This document shows positions 17,482 through 25,303 of a DNA stretch of 64,000 nucleotides, one piece after another. The notes under the pieces were generated by a model. It did no database searches. It was not told where the DNA came from and was given only the letters and a program-made list of their open reading frames with translations. The translations under genes and the position numbers were made by a program. Source of the stretch: Rhodanobacteraceae bacterium (GTDB taxonomy: Bacteria; Acidobacteriota; Terriglobia; Terriglobales; Acidobacteriaceae); NCBI GenBank assembly GCA_025350865.1, contig JANXWZ010000238.1, forward strand, positions 1 through 64,000, given 5' to 3'. Within the stretch, counting starts at the first letter, position 1. Each line of letters opens with the position of its first letter.

Positions 17482-17930
17482 TGGCTGTGAAAAGTAGTGC
17501 GGTGCGGCTGGCAACGTTATACGCGACTATCGAGCGGATGCGATCGGTTGAACTTCGCATGGCTGAGAGCGCGGTAGACGAAGCGCTTTGTGCGGCTGCG
17601 ATTGCGGCCGCAGTTCGCGAAAGCCAGCAGGGAAACCTGCGGGATGCGCTAGCGTCAGGGCTGCGAGAGGAGTGGCGCATCGCAGAGACAGCTGGCGCGG
17701 CTAATGACATACGAATAGCGCGGCTTGCAGCTTTGCGAGCGACGCAGGAGACAGCCAGGGATGAGGCTGTGATGCGGCATCGTTTGAGCAGAGTGGAGTT
17801 GGAACAGATGGATTCCGTTGTGGAGCGAAGGCGCAAAGGTGAGACGACGCAACAGGCACGGAAGGAGCAGGCGTCGTCGGATGATCGCTTCGCCTCGCGA
17901 CGTGCGTGGGAGCGCATGAAGAGTCGCTAA
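17481..17930 (+). CDS. fliJ: FliJ-like flagellar export chaperone
   Basis: This 149-residue, almost entirely helical and highly charged protein overlaps the fliI stop by one base, the classic fliJ position. FliJ is a coiled-coil stalk that inserts into the FliI hexamer and engages FlhA. Sequence conservation is weak in this family, so the call rests on length, predicted coiled coil (Ala, Glu and Arg heptads throughout, e.g. ELRMAESAVDEALCAAAIAA) and location. Confidence 0.75.
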   Translation: MAVKSSAVRLATLYATIERMRSVELRMAESAVDEALCAAAIAAAVRESQQGNLRDALASGLREEWRIAETAGAANDIRIARLAALRATQETARDEAVMRHRLSRVELEQMDSVVERRRKGETTQQARKEQASSDDRFASRRAWERMKSR

Positions 17931-17973
17931 TCTGCGGGCGGTTGAGTTTGGCGTATGAGATGCACTATCCCGG

Positions 17974-19269
17974 ATGCGAACGGAGATACAAGTGCATCCT
18001 GCGATACCTATCGGCGCGACTACGGTGAAGACGACGAGCTCGGCGAAGACGCAGGGGACTGTCGGGAAGGGTGAGGCTGAAGTGCCGTTTGTGGAAAGCC
18101 TGGCGGCATCGCTTGGAGTTGTCATGGTTCCGATTCAGAGCACGCCGAAGCAGGAGGTTGCCGGTAACGTCAACGTCGCGCAGCAGATGCAGAGTGTGGA
18201 AGTAGTGATGCCCGGTCAGGAGATTACAGAGAAACCGCGGGTCGTGCCTGTAGGCGTCGGCCCGGGTAAGGCTGTCACCGGGCTAGTGAAGGCTAGTGGC
18301 GACAGCAAGGCGAAGGCATCGGATTTCTCGAGCAAGATCGTCGCGAACGATGCTCCCGTACCTGCCCAGTCGCAAGCGCCGTGCATTGCCGAAGCTGTGG
18401 CTGCGATTCCGGGGCCAGTTATCAGTGACCCCCATGCGGCACAACCGGTGACTGTTGACGTTCCGGTCGCGCCGGTTGACTCTATGAACAAAACGCGCAA
18501 TCAGGCCGCGGCTCCTATCCTCGCGAAAGGACACAAGGTGGAGGCGAAGAAGGTCGAGTCTGCTACACCCGCCGCTGGAGCCGACGAGGTACCAAGTGCG
18601 GGAATTGTGGCGGTGGTCGAGCCCGTGGCGCGGCATGAAGCGGGCCATGGAACGATTGCTTCAGGCGCGGTAGGAGTGTCCGTCGCGAGCGCCCCGACCG
18701 GCTCTAATCATGCGCCGACACCGCCGTCATCGGCTTCAAATGAGAAGCACGTGGAGGTATCAAGCACCAGACCCCTCGTGGATACTGCGCCTCAAAATAC
18801 TGATCTGCGGACGATGACCGCTACTCCGAATGTGCTGGAGATTGGATTGGAGAGCGGCTCGCATGGCTGGCTCCGGGTTCGGGCGGAGCTCGGGCCGGCG
18901 GGTGAGGTTGCGGCTTCTGTGGTTGCTTCGTCTACGAGTGCGGCGGAGGGTCTGCACAAGGAGTTACCTGCCATCTCGGCTTACCTTGCGGAGGAGCGAG
19001 TGGGCGTGGGCTCGCTGGTGGTGAATGCGACGGAGAAGGGCGCGGCAGCACAGGATTCGATGTTGAGTGGAGGGTCTGGTGCGGCCGGAGGGTCGCAGCC
19101 CGGGCAGAATCAACGAGGCAGGGAGTCGAATTTTCCTGTGCCGGACGGACGGCGTGGCAGCGCGCTTCTGGATAGCGACTTCAGTGTGAGTGTTGGGCCG
19201 ATGGCGATTGGTCAACCGTGGATGGCTCGCGGAAATGGCAGCGGCGGCTGGGTCAATGTGCGGGTCTGA
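17974..19269 (+). CDS. fliK: flagellar hook-length control protein FliK
   Basis: The 431-residue protein has a long low-complexity N-terminal part rich in Val, Ala, Pro and Lys (the ruler) and a compact C-terminal hook-length domain: NVLEIGLESGSHGWLRVRAE, then LGPAGEVAASV and LHKELPAISAYLAEERVGVG. FliK measures the hook and switches FlhB specificity. A GTG at 17992 preceded by CGGAG is an alternative start, removing six residues. It ends 41 bases before flgD. Confidence 0.88.
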   Translation: MRTEIQVHPAIPIGATTVKTTSSAKTQGTVGKGEAEVPFVESLAASLGVVMVPIQSTPKQEVAGNVNVAQQMQSVEVVMPGQEITEKPRVVPVGVGPGKAVTGLVKASGDSKAKASDFSSKIVANDAPVPAQSQAPCIAEAVAAIPGPVISDPHAAQPVTVDVPVAPVDSMNKTRNQAAAPILAKGHKVEAKKVESATPAAGADEVPSAGIVAVVEPVARHEAGHGTIASGAVGVSVASAPTGSNHAPTPPSSASNEKHVEVSSTRPLVDTAPQNTDLRTMTATPNVLEIGLESGSHGWLRVRAELGPAGEVAASVVASSTSAAEGLHKELPAISAYLAEERVGVGSLVVNATEKGAAAQDSMLSGGSGAAGGSQPGQNQRGRESNFPVPDGRRGSALLDSDFSVSVGPMAIGQPWMARGNGSGGWVNVRV

Positions 19270-19310
19270 AAACAATATGTTCGGTTACGGTTCCATATGA
19301 AAGGACGAGG

Positions 19311-19637
19311 ATGAATTTGAGTGCAGTTGATCCGAAGGCGAGTGCAACAGTGGCGCAGAGTCTGGTGAAGGCGCATGCAGCGGCAACCGGAACCTCAGGA
19401 ACCGTGGGCAGCACAGACAAGCAGGGGATATCGTCGAACGACTTTTTGACTCTGCTGGTGACTGAGATGAAAAACCAGGACCCGACTCAGCCGACCGATC
19501 CGAATGCCTACATCCAGCAGTTGGTTGGGGTGAACAGTCTGCAGCAGTTGATCCAGATCAACCAGGACCTGTCGGGACTTGGAACAGCGACGCCGCCGAC
19601 CGGCGGAGTCACGGCGCCGAGCCTGATTGGAAGCTGA
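19311..19637 (+). CDS. flgD: flagellar hook-capping protein FlgD (short form)
   Basis: The ATG at 19311 follows AAAGGACGAGG and yields 108 residues. The conserved FlgD N-terminal core is clear (SSNDFLTLLVTEMKNQDPTQ, then PTDPNAYIQQLVGVNSLQQL). The usual C-terminal tudor/Ig-like domains, about 100 more residues in enteric FlgD, are missing; the protein ends in a Gly/Thr/Pro-rich tail. It caps the growing hook and should act on FlgE, the next gene. An in-frame extension to 19218 overlaps fliK and lacks a ribosome-binding site. Confidence 0.93.
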   Translation: MNLSAVDPKASATVAQSLVKAHAAATGTSGTVGSTDKQGISSNDFLTLLVTEMKNQDPTQPTDPNAYIQQLVGVNSLQQLIQINQDLSGLGTATPPTGGVTAPSLIGS

Positions 19638-19693
19638 AGTTCATTATGTAACAGTCACAGTACCAAATTGAACGATGATTTTGAGGAGATGCA

Positions 19694-20923
19694 ATGCCTA
19701 ACTTTTCGATCGCTCTAACCGGCCTGCAGGCCGATACAGTTGCACTCAACACGATCGGTAACAACCTTGCGAATCTGAACACGGCGGCTTTCAAGAAGCA
19801 GTCGACCACCTTTTCGGATCTCTTCTATCAGCACATCGGTGCGGCGGGCTCGGGGGATGCGTTGCAGGTCGGGGTTGGGACCAGAGTCTCGGGGACTACG
19901 TCCGACTTCAGCCAAGGGAGTTTGACGACCACGCAAAGCTCGACTGACATGGCGCTGAGCGGCAATGGGTTCTTCATGGTGCAGCAGGGGTCTAACCTGT
20001 CGCTGACCCGCGCGGGGAATTTTCAAGTCGATCTCAAGGGGAATTTGATCACCGCCAACGGCGAAAATGTAATGGGCTACGGAGCGACCAATGGAGTTGT
20101 GAATCTTAGTGGTGGTCTGATTCCACTCCAGATTCCGATTACGACGAATCAACCGGCGCAGAGTACACAGAATGTAGCGATGACGACGACTCTCGACTCC
20201 ACTGCCGCAACGGGAGCTACGTTTTCTTCTCCGGTGACGCTGTATGATTCGCTGGGCAAGGCTCAACCGGCAACTGTGACGTACACCAAGACGAGTGCGA
20301 CGACGTGGACCTACGGGATCACGTTGCCGGCGGGCGCGGCGACCGGAACGCCGGTGAACAATACGGGGACGCTCACCTTCAATGGCTCGGGGACGCTGGT
20401 TACCCCGGCGGCGAATGTGGCAGGCGTATCGTTCCCGGGCTTGACGGATGGAGCCCAGCCCCTGACGTTTAACTTCAATTTGTACAGCGGTGCCGGTGTG
20501 GCGACGATCGTGCAGACGGCGGCCGCATCGAATACCACAGCTACGACGCAGGATGGATTTGCTGCTGGCGCCTACAAGGGATTTACCGTCAGCTCGGACG
20601 GTGTGATCTCGGCGACCTTCAGCAACGGACAGACGACCGACGTGGGCCAGGTAGCCGTGGGTATGGTGGCGAACCAGGCGGGCCTGGTCCGGGCTGGGTC
20701 CAATGATTACGTGGCGACGAACGTGTCGGGAACGGTGTCGATTGGCGTGGCGAATGTGGGCGGGCGCGGGACGATTGATGGGGATGCGCTGGAGCAATCT
20801 AACGTAGATATTTCGGCAGAGTTTTCTAATCTCATCGTGGCACAGCGCGCGTTTGAGGCGAACTCGAAGACGGTAACGACGTTCGACTCGGTGACGCAGC
20901 AGGCCATCGCGATGATTCGGTAG
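19694..20923 (+). CDS. flgE: flagellar hook protein FlgE
   Basis: The 409-residue protein has the N-terminal rod/hook helix (MPNFSIALTGLQADTVALNT, then IGNNLANLNTAAFKKQSTTF), the FlgE motif DMALSGNGFFMVQQG, Thr/Ala-rich hook domains in the middle, and the C-terminal helix QSNVDISAEFSNLIVAQRAF, then EANSKTVTTFDSV. It polymerises into the universal joint between rod and filament. TGAGGAG lies seven bases before the ATG. A strong terminator follows. Confidence 0.97.
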   Translation: MPNFSIALTGLQADTVALNTIGNNLANLNTAAFKKQSTTFSDLFYQHIGAAGSGDALQVGVGTRVSGTTSDFSQGSLTTTQSSTDMALSGNGFFMVQQGSNLSLTRAGNFQVDLKGNLITANGENVMGYGATNGVVNLSGGLIPLQIPITTNQPAQSTQNVAMTTTLDSTAATGATFSSPVTLYDSLGKAQPATVTYTKTSATTWTYGITLPAGAATGTPVNNTGTLTFNGSGTLVTPAANVAGVSFPGLTDGAQPLTFNFNLYSGAGVATIVQTAAASNTTATTQDGFAAGAYKGFTVSSDGVISATFSNGQTTDVGQVAVGMVANQAGLVRAGSNDYVATNVSGTVSIGVANVGGRGTIDGDALEQSNVDISAEFSNLIVAQRAFEANSKTVTTFDSVTQQAIAMIR

Positions 20924-20947
20924 ATGGGTTCAAGTTTGGTTTGTCTT

Positions 20948-20981
20948 CGGTCGGCGAGTGACTTCGCCGGCCGCTTTTTTT
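20948..20981 (+). terminator. rho-independent terminator after flgE
   Basis: CGGTCGGCGAG pairs with TTCGCCGGCCG around a four-base loop, followed by eight T (20974-20981). It ends the flgB-flgE transcript, so the fliL-to-MshEN genes probably have their own promoter in 20985-21046. Confidence 0.88.
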
Positions 20982-21046
20982 GTATGAACCATCCCTAATG
21001 AAGCGGGCGCGGGATTGGACCCGCTCGTGCATTCTTCACCGTCACG

Positions 21047-21616
21047 ATGAGCGATGCGAGAGAAGCGAGCGAAGTAGCGAAGCCCGAGACTGCTGCGGCC
21101 AAAGGCGGAGTCGGGCTGATCACGCTGGTTGTGGTGATGCTGGTGACCGTGCTGCTGGTGCTGGGTGCCGTTGGCGGCGCGGTCTACTGGCTGTCTAAGA
21201 CGGGGCGGCTTGCCGTTCCGGGCGTCGCGGCGGCCCCCGTCGCGGCGGTGAAACCTGAACCGGTGAAGACGAAGATGGTGCTCTTTGAGCCACTGCTGGT
21301 GAACCTTGCGGATGGAGCGGGCGGGGGCTATCTGCGTGTCGTGATGGTGGTGCAGGTGGAGGATCCTCCGCCACCCAAGGACGCCAAGCCGAAGGAAGAG
21401 AAGCCGCCGGAGAAAGGCAAGGTTGTGGTGAACGAGGGCGAAGTGAAGATGCGCGATATTGCGCTCGGGGTGATGGGCCAGGAGACGAGCGAGCGGCTGC
21501 TATCGCCCGAGGGCAAGGAGCAGTTGAAGACTGAGTTGCGTCAAGCGCTGACAGCGCATGCTCCCGAGGTAAAGGTGATGGACGTGATGTTTACGGAATT
21601 TCTGGTGCAGAGGTAG
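21047..21616 (+). CDS. fliL: flagellar basal body-associated protein FliL
   Basis: The 189-residue protein has one transmembrane helix near residues 23-46 (VGLITLVVVMLVTVLLVLGA), a short periplasmic linker rich in Ala/Val/Pro/Lys, and the FliL domain (VLFEPLLVNLADGAGGGYLR, VVMVVQVED, then LTAHAPEVKVMDVMFTEFLV). FliL supports stator function and the basal body. It has no obvious Shine-Dalgarno; a small hairpin (AGCGGG/CCCGCT, 21002-21025) lies just upstream. The gene starts the second flagellar transcript. Confidence 0.92.
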   Translation: MSDAREASEVAKPETAAAKGGVGLITLVVVMLVTVLLVLGAVGGAVYWLSKTGRLAVPGVAAAPVAAVKPEPVKTKMVLFEPLLVNLADGAGGGYLRVVMVVQVEDPPPPKDAKPKEEKPPEKGKVVVNEGEVKMRDIALGVMGQETSERLLSPEGKEQLKTELRQALTAHAPEVKVMDVMFTEFLVQR

Positions 21617-21621
21617 ACGCG

Positions 21622-21951
21622 ATGGCAACGACCCTTCCCGATGTAGCCTCCACTGAACTTGCCACCACAACGCCCGAAAGAAGTGTGCCAGCTTCGTTTG
21701 GGATGGAGGCCATTGAGCACCATCCCGATTGGCCGCTTCTGGCCAGACTGCCGATGCGGCTGACGGCGGCGATTCCGCTGCCAGGGTTCAAGGTAAAGAA
21801 CCTGCTGGGGTTGCATCCGGGCCAGATTGTCGTCAGCGAGTGGCCCGGCTCTGAGGATGTGCCGTTGAAGATCGGCTCGATCCATCTGAGCTGGAGCGAG
21901 TTTGAAGTGGTGGAACAGCGGATGGCGATCCGACTGACCCGGTTGGCATAA
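21622..21951 (+). CDS. FliN-like SpoA-domain protein
   Basis: The 109-residue protein has an N-terminal acidic linker and a C-terminal SpoA fold: LPMRLTAAIPLPGFKVKNLL, then GLHPGQIVVSEWPGSEDVPL and MAIRLTRL. This is the domain shared by FliN, the FliM C-terminus and type III SctQ. A second, more canonical FliN is encoded at 29343. Here it occupies the slot after fliL where fliM/fliN normally sit. It could be an alternative C-ring subunit or a FliY-like switch part. AGAGG precedes the ATG. Confidence 0.82.
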   Translation: MATTLPDVASTELATTTPERSVPASFGMEAIEHHPDWPLLARLPMRLTAAIPLPGFKVKNLLGLHPGQIVVSEWPGSEDVPLKIGSIHLSWSEFEVVEQRMAIRLTRLA

Positions 21952-21953
21952 CG

Positions 21954-22286
21954 ATGCGAAATGAGGGTTCGAGCATGCACCTTGTACCGAATGGGAGATC
22001 GAAGGCGAAGGTGCAGTCCGGCCTGATAAGCCGCGCAATGGAGTGGATCGTTGACCTTGCGGGCGGTGCATGGCTTGGAGGCTCGCATGTGAAGGCGCGT
22101 CGCTTGCGTGTGGTCGAGACATTGCCGCTGGGCGCGAAGAAACAGCTGTTGCTGGTGACGTGTGACGGAGAGAAGTACCTGGTTGGGACCGGTGCCGAAA
22201 GCGTTCAGACGATCACGCGCGTAGAGCGTCGCGTAGTGCCTGGCGGGCCTGACCTCCAGGTGACTGAACAGGGAGAAGGCAAGTGA
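21954..22286 (+). CDS. fliO: flagellar biosynthetic protein FliO (diverged)
   Basis: The 110-residue product contains the FliO core LRVVETLPLGAKKQLLLVTC followed by DGEKYLVGTGAESVQTI, and lies immediately before fliP, its usual partner. FliO is normally a single-pass membrane protein that scaffolds FliP assembly. Here the N-terminal part (SGLISRAMEWIVDLAGGAWL) is at best amphipathic, with no convincing transmembrane helix. Start ATG 21954 lies two bases after the previous stop; ATG 21975 is an alternative. The stop overlaps the fliP GTG. Confidence 0.78.
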   Translation: MRNEGSSMHLVPNGRSKAKVQSGLISRAMEWIVDLAGGAWLGGSHVKARRLRVVETLPLGAKKQLLLVTCDGEKYLVGTGAESVQTITRVERRVVPGGPDLQVTEQGEGK

Positions 22287-23137
22287 GGCGGGCGGTAGCG
22301 CTGGCCGTGTTGCTGCTTGCGGGGTGTGCGTGGGCGGAGCCGGTGCGCATGAATCAGGCTGACGTTGAAGCGAGTGCGCGAAGGATGGTGGAGGTGCGGG
22401 CGCAGCGTGCGGAGGCTCGGAATCATCCAGTTGCGGCTAAGAAGAAGGTGATCGCAGAGCTGGCTCCAGCCCCGAAGGCGGGCACGGATTCAATTGCGTC
22501 GGCGCTGGAAAATGGTGGCAGTTCGCCGTGGGCGATCGTCGTGGGGTTGACGTTGCTGACGCTGCTGCCCGCGCTGCTGTTGGCAATGACGCCGATGGTG
22601 CGGCTACTGGTGGTGTTCCATTTTCTGCGGCAGGCACTAGGCACGCAGACCGCGCCAAGCAACCAGGTTCTGATGGGTCTGGCGTTGATGATGACGTGGT
22701 TTCTGATGGCGCCTGTGCTGACGGAAGTCGAGACGAAGGCTACCACGCCGTACCGGCAAGGGACGATTACGGGAGAGGTCGCCCTGGAACGCGGGATGGA
22801 GCCGGTAAAGACCTATATGCTGCGGTACGCGCGGGAGAAAGATCTTGCCGTGTTTGTTGCAGCGGGAATGGCGACGCGGCCCGCATCGAGAGCCGAACTG
22901 CCGATTCAAGTAGTGGTTCCGGCGTACATGCTCAGCGAGTTGAAGGCTGGCTTCCAGATTGGGGCGGTGCTGTTTCTTCCGTTTCTTCTGGTTGATCTGG
23001 TGGTCGCAAGCGTGACGACCTCGATCGGTATGTTGCAGCTGCCGCCAGTGGTGATCTCGACTCCGGTCAAGATTCTTCTGTTCGTCATGGTGGATGGTTG
23101 GAACTTGCTGGCGGACCGTTTGTTGAAGAGCTTCTAG
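22283..23137 (+). CDS. fliP: flagellar export gate protein FliP
   Basis: The 284-residue protein starts at a GTG overlapping the fliO stop and begins with a cleavable signal (MRRAVALAVLLLAGCAWAEP), as in other FliP. Gate motifs are present: MTPMVRLLVVFHFLRQALGT, then QTAPSNQVLMGLALMMTWFL, and VVVPAYMLSELKAGFQIGAV followed by SIGMLQLPPVVISTPVKILL. The roughly 60-residue linker after the signal peptide is longer than in enteric FliP. FliP forms the export gate with FliQ and FliR. Confidence 0.97.
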   Translation: MRRAVALAVLLLAGCAWAEPVRMNQADVEASARRMVEVRAQRAEARNHPVAAKKKVIAELAPAPKAGTDSIASALENGGSSPWAIVVGLTLLTLLPALLLAMTPMVRLLVVFHFLRQALGTQTAPSNQVLMGLALMMTWFLMAPVLTEVETKATTPYRQGTITGEVALERGMEPVKTYMLRYAREKDLAVFVAAGMATRPASRAELPIQVVVPAYMLSELKAGFQIGAVLFLPFLLVDLVVASVTTSIGMLQLPPVVISTPVKILLFVMVDGWNLLADRLLKSF

Positions 23138-23145
23138 GAGGGGTG

Positions 23146-23415
23146 ATGGGGTCGGATCAGACGGTGGAGTTGATGCGGCATTTGTTGACGGAGGCGATGC
23201 TGTTGAGCGCACCGCTGCTGATTTCGGCGGCTGCAGTTTCGTTGCTGGTGAGCCTGCTGCAAACGCTGACGAGTGTGCAGGAGCAGACGCTGACGGCGGT
23301 GCCTCGGCTGGCAGCTGTGTTTGTGGTGACGATGGTTACGATGCCGTGGACCATCCATCGGCTCGTGGCGTACACGCTGGGCTTGTTTTCGGACTTTCAC
23401 CGGTTCCTGGGATAG
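23146..23415 (+). CDS. fliQ: flagellar export gate protein FliQ
   Basis: ATG 23146 follows AGGAGGGG and gives 89 residues, the normal FliQ length; the in-frame start at 23098 would overlap fliP. Two transmembrane helices are visible (LISAAAVSLLVSLLQTLTSV and AVFVVTMVTMPWTIHRLVAY) with the connecting VQEQTLTAVPRL, the signature of the family. Gate component with FliP and FliR. Confidence 0.96.
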   Translation: MGSDQTVELMRHLLTEAMLLSAPLLISAAAVSLLVSLLQTLTSVQEQTLTAVPRLAAVFVVTMVTMPWTIHRLVAYTLGLFSDFHRFLG

Positions 23416-23422
23416 GGGTTCT

Positions 23423-24181
23423 GTGCGTGATTGGGAGCAGTTCCTGACAGCGGGAATGTTGGTGGCGATGCGGCTGAGCGGCCTGATGGTCTTTGCACCG
23501 GTCTTCAGTTCAGCTGCGATCGCCCCGAGGATCAAGGCTGGGTTCGTGTTCGCGCTTACCATCTTGCTGGCACCGGTTGTTGCGGCCGTGCCTGGAGCCC
23601 ACGCGGAGATTGGCTTGGCCAGCATTGCGGGGGAGCTTGGTGTCGGGCTGGTGTTTGGGTTGAGCCTGATGATGCTGTCGGAGGCGCTGGTCTTTGCGGG
23701 GACCTTGCTGGGTATGAGCTTCAGCTTCTCGCTCGTGAACCTGTTGGACCCTAACACCCATGTCGACACGCCGGTACTTGGGCAGATGCTGGGTTGGCTG
23801 GGTGTACTGGTGATCCTTGGGGCTGGGTTGGATCGTGTGCTGTTGGAAGCGATGGTAAGAAGCTTCGCGCTGGTGCCGGTGGGGAACGCCGTGATCCAGG
23901 CGAAGACAGGCGCTGCGCTGGCCGCGATGGCTGGCGGAATCTTCCTGGCCGGACTACAGCTTGCGGCTCCGGTGATGGCTGCGGCGCTGGTGGTGGAGAT
24001 GACGGTGAGCATGGTGAGCCGGCTGGCTCCAATGCTGCCCGCGCAGGTGGTGGGGATTCCGCTGAAGACGCTCTCGTCGTACGTGGTTTTGATTGGAAGC
24101 CTGGCCGTGTGGCCGGGCTGGATCGAACGACATTTCGCCGCGCTGTTGGACGCGGCAGGGAAGTTGCTGGTGAATGGCTGA
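23423..24181 (+). CDS. fliR: flagellar export gate protein FliR
   Basis: The 252-residue polytopic protein begins at GTG 23423, seven bases after the fliQ stop with AGGGG between. Family features are AMRLSGLMVFAPVFSSAAIA near the N-terminus, GLVFGLSLMMLSEALVFAGT in the centre and MLPAQVVGIPLKTLSSYVVL near the C-terminus. It completes the FliPQR channel and contacts FlhB. The stop overlaps flhB by eight bases. Confidence 0.96.
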   Translation: MRDWEQFLTAGMLVAMRLSGLMVFAPVFSSAAIAPRIKAGFVFALTILLAPVVAAVPGAHAEIGLASIAGELGVGLVFGLSLMMLSEALVFAGTLLGMSFSFSLVNLLDPNTHVDTPVLGQMLGWLGVLVILGAGLDRVLLEAMVRSFALVPVGNAVIQAKTGAALAAMAGGIFLAGLQLAAPVMAAALVVEMTVSMVSRLAPMLPAQVVGIPLKTLSSYVVLIGSLAVWPGWIERHFAALLDAAGKLLVNG

Positions 24182-25250
24182 AAAAGGGACAGAAGCCGGA
24201 TCAGCGCAACACAAAGACAAAGCCCGCAAGCAGGGTGATCGCGTGCATAGCCGCGAGCTGCTGAGTGCGGTCGCGATGATGGCGGGTGTGCTTGCGGTGG
24301 GCGCGGTAGCCAAGAGTTTTGTAGGGGATTGGCGGGCTGCCTTTGAGCAGAGTCTGGATGCAGCGGCGGTAAGGGTCGATGTCGGCGAAATGCAGTGGGT
24401 GATGGCGTTTCGCCAGATGATGGCGCCCGCGGTTCTACCGTTGGGGATGGTGATGGCGGCGAGCTTTGCGGGTGCGCTGGGAGTCGGACTCGCGCAGGGT
24501 GGTGGATTTCAGATCCATCCAAATGCGATTGGGATGAAGTTCTCGAAGCTGAACCCGATGGCGAACCTGGGCAATATGTTCAGTCTGAAAAGCCTGACGA
24601 GGGTGGTGAAGTCGTTGGTTCCGGCTGCGGCGATGGTGGTGTTTGGGTGGGTTGCGTTGAAGGCGCTGATGGTCCCGATGCCGGTGATGAGCACCGCACG
24701 GCTGCCGGCTGCATTCAGTGCGGCGTATGGGCTTGCGCTCGATGCAGCCTGGGTGACGCTTGGGTGGAGCGGGCTGGACTACGCCGTGGAATGGATCGCG
24801 TGGAACAAGCGCATGAAGATGACCAAGCAGCAGCAGAAGGATGAAGTAAAGGAGGCGATGGGTAATCCGCAGGTGAAGGGCCGCATCCGGCAGGCGCAGA
24901 ACGCGATGCGACGGCGGAAGGTGAAGGCCGACATCTCGCGGGCGAGCGTGGTGATCACCAACCCGACCCACTATGCGGTGGCGCTGGAGTTTAGCTTCGA
25001 GACGATGAACGCCCCGACGGTGCTGGCGAAGGGGCGCGACCTGCATGCGGCAGCGATTCGCGAAGAGGCGCGCTGGGCGGGGATTCCGATGATCGAGAAC
25101 CCGCCCCTGGCGCGGAGTTTGTACAGAGCTGTCGAGCCGGGGCAGTCGATTCCGTTTGAGCTGTACGCGGCGGTAGCGGGAATTCTGGCCTATCTGTATC
25201 GGCAGAAGGTGGAAGAGAAGGCGCGGGAAGAGCGGATGCGTGGACGGTAA
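24174..25250 (+). CDS. flhB: flagellar export switch protein FlhB
   Basis: The 358-residue protein has four transmembrane helices in its first 210 residues and the cytoplasmic autocleavage motif NPTH at 263-266 within ASVVITNPTHYAVALEFSFE. Autocleavage between Asn and Pro permits the switch from rod/hook to filament substrates in response to FliK. The first residues are charged (AEKGTEAGSAQHKDKARKQG). It overlaps the fliR end, indicating coupled translation. Confidence 0.97.
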   Translation: MAEKGTEAGSAQHKDKARKQGDRVHSRELLSAVAMMAGVLAVGAVAKSFVGDWRAAFEQSLDAAAVRVDVGEMQWVMAFRQMMAPAVLPLGMVMAASFAGALGVGLAQGGGFQIHPNAIGMKFSKLNPMANLGNMFSLKSLTRVVKSLVPAAAMVVFGWVALKALMVPMPVMSTARLPAAFSAAYGLALDAAWVTLGWSGLDYAVEWIAWNKRMKMTKQQQKDEVKEAMGNPQVKGRIRQAQNAMRRRKVKADISRASVVITNPTHYAVALEFSFETMNAPTVLAKGRDLHAAAIREEARWAGIPMIENPPLARSLYRAVEPGQSIPFELYAAVAGILAYLYRQKVEEKAREERMRGR

Positions 25251-25303
25251 GGCAAGACGAACACAGTGGGCGCAGAGGTTCACAGAGAGAGGCGGAGGAA
25301 GAC

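Noticed and set aside
19715-20797. A 360-codon minus-strand frame opposite flgE
   Set aside because: An antisense shadow of flgE, rich in Arg and His, without start context or motif.
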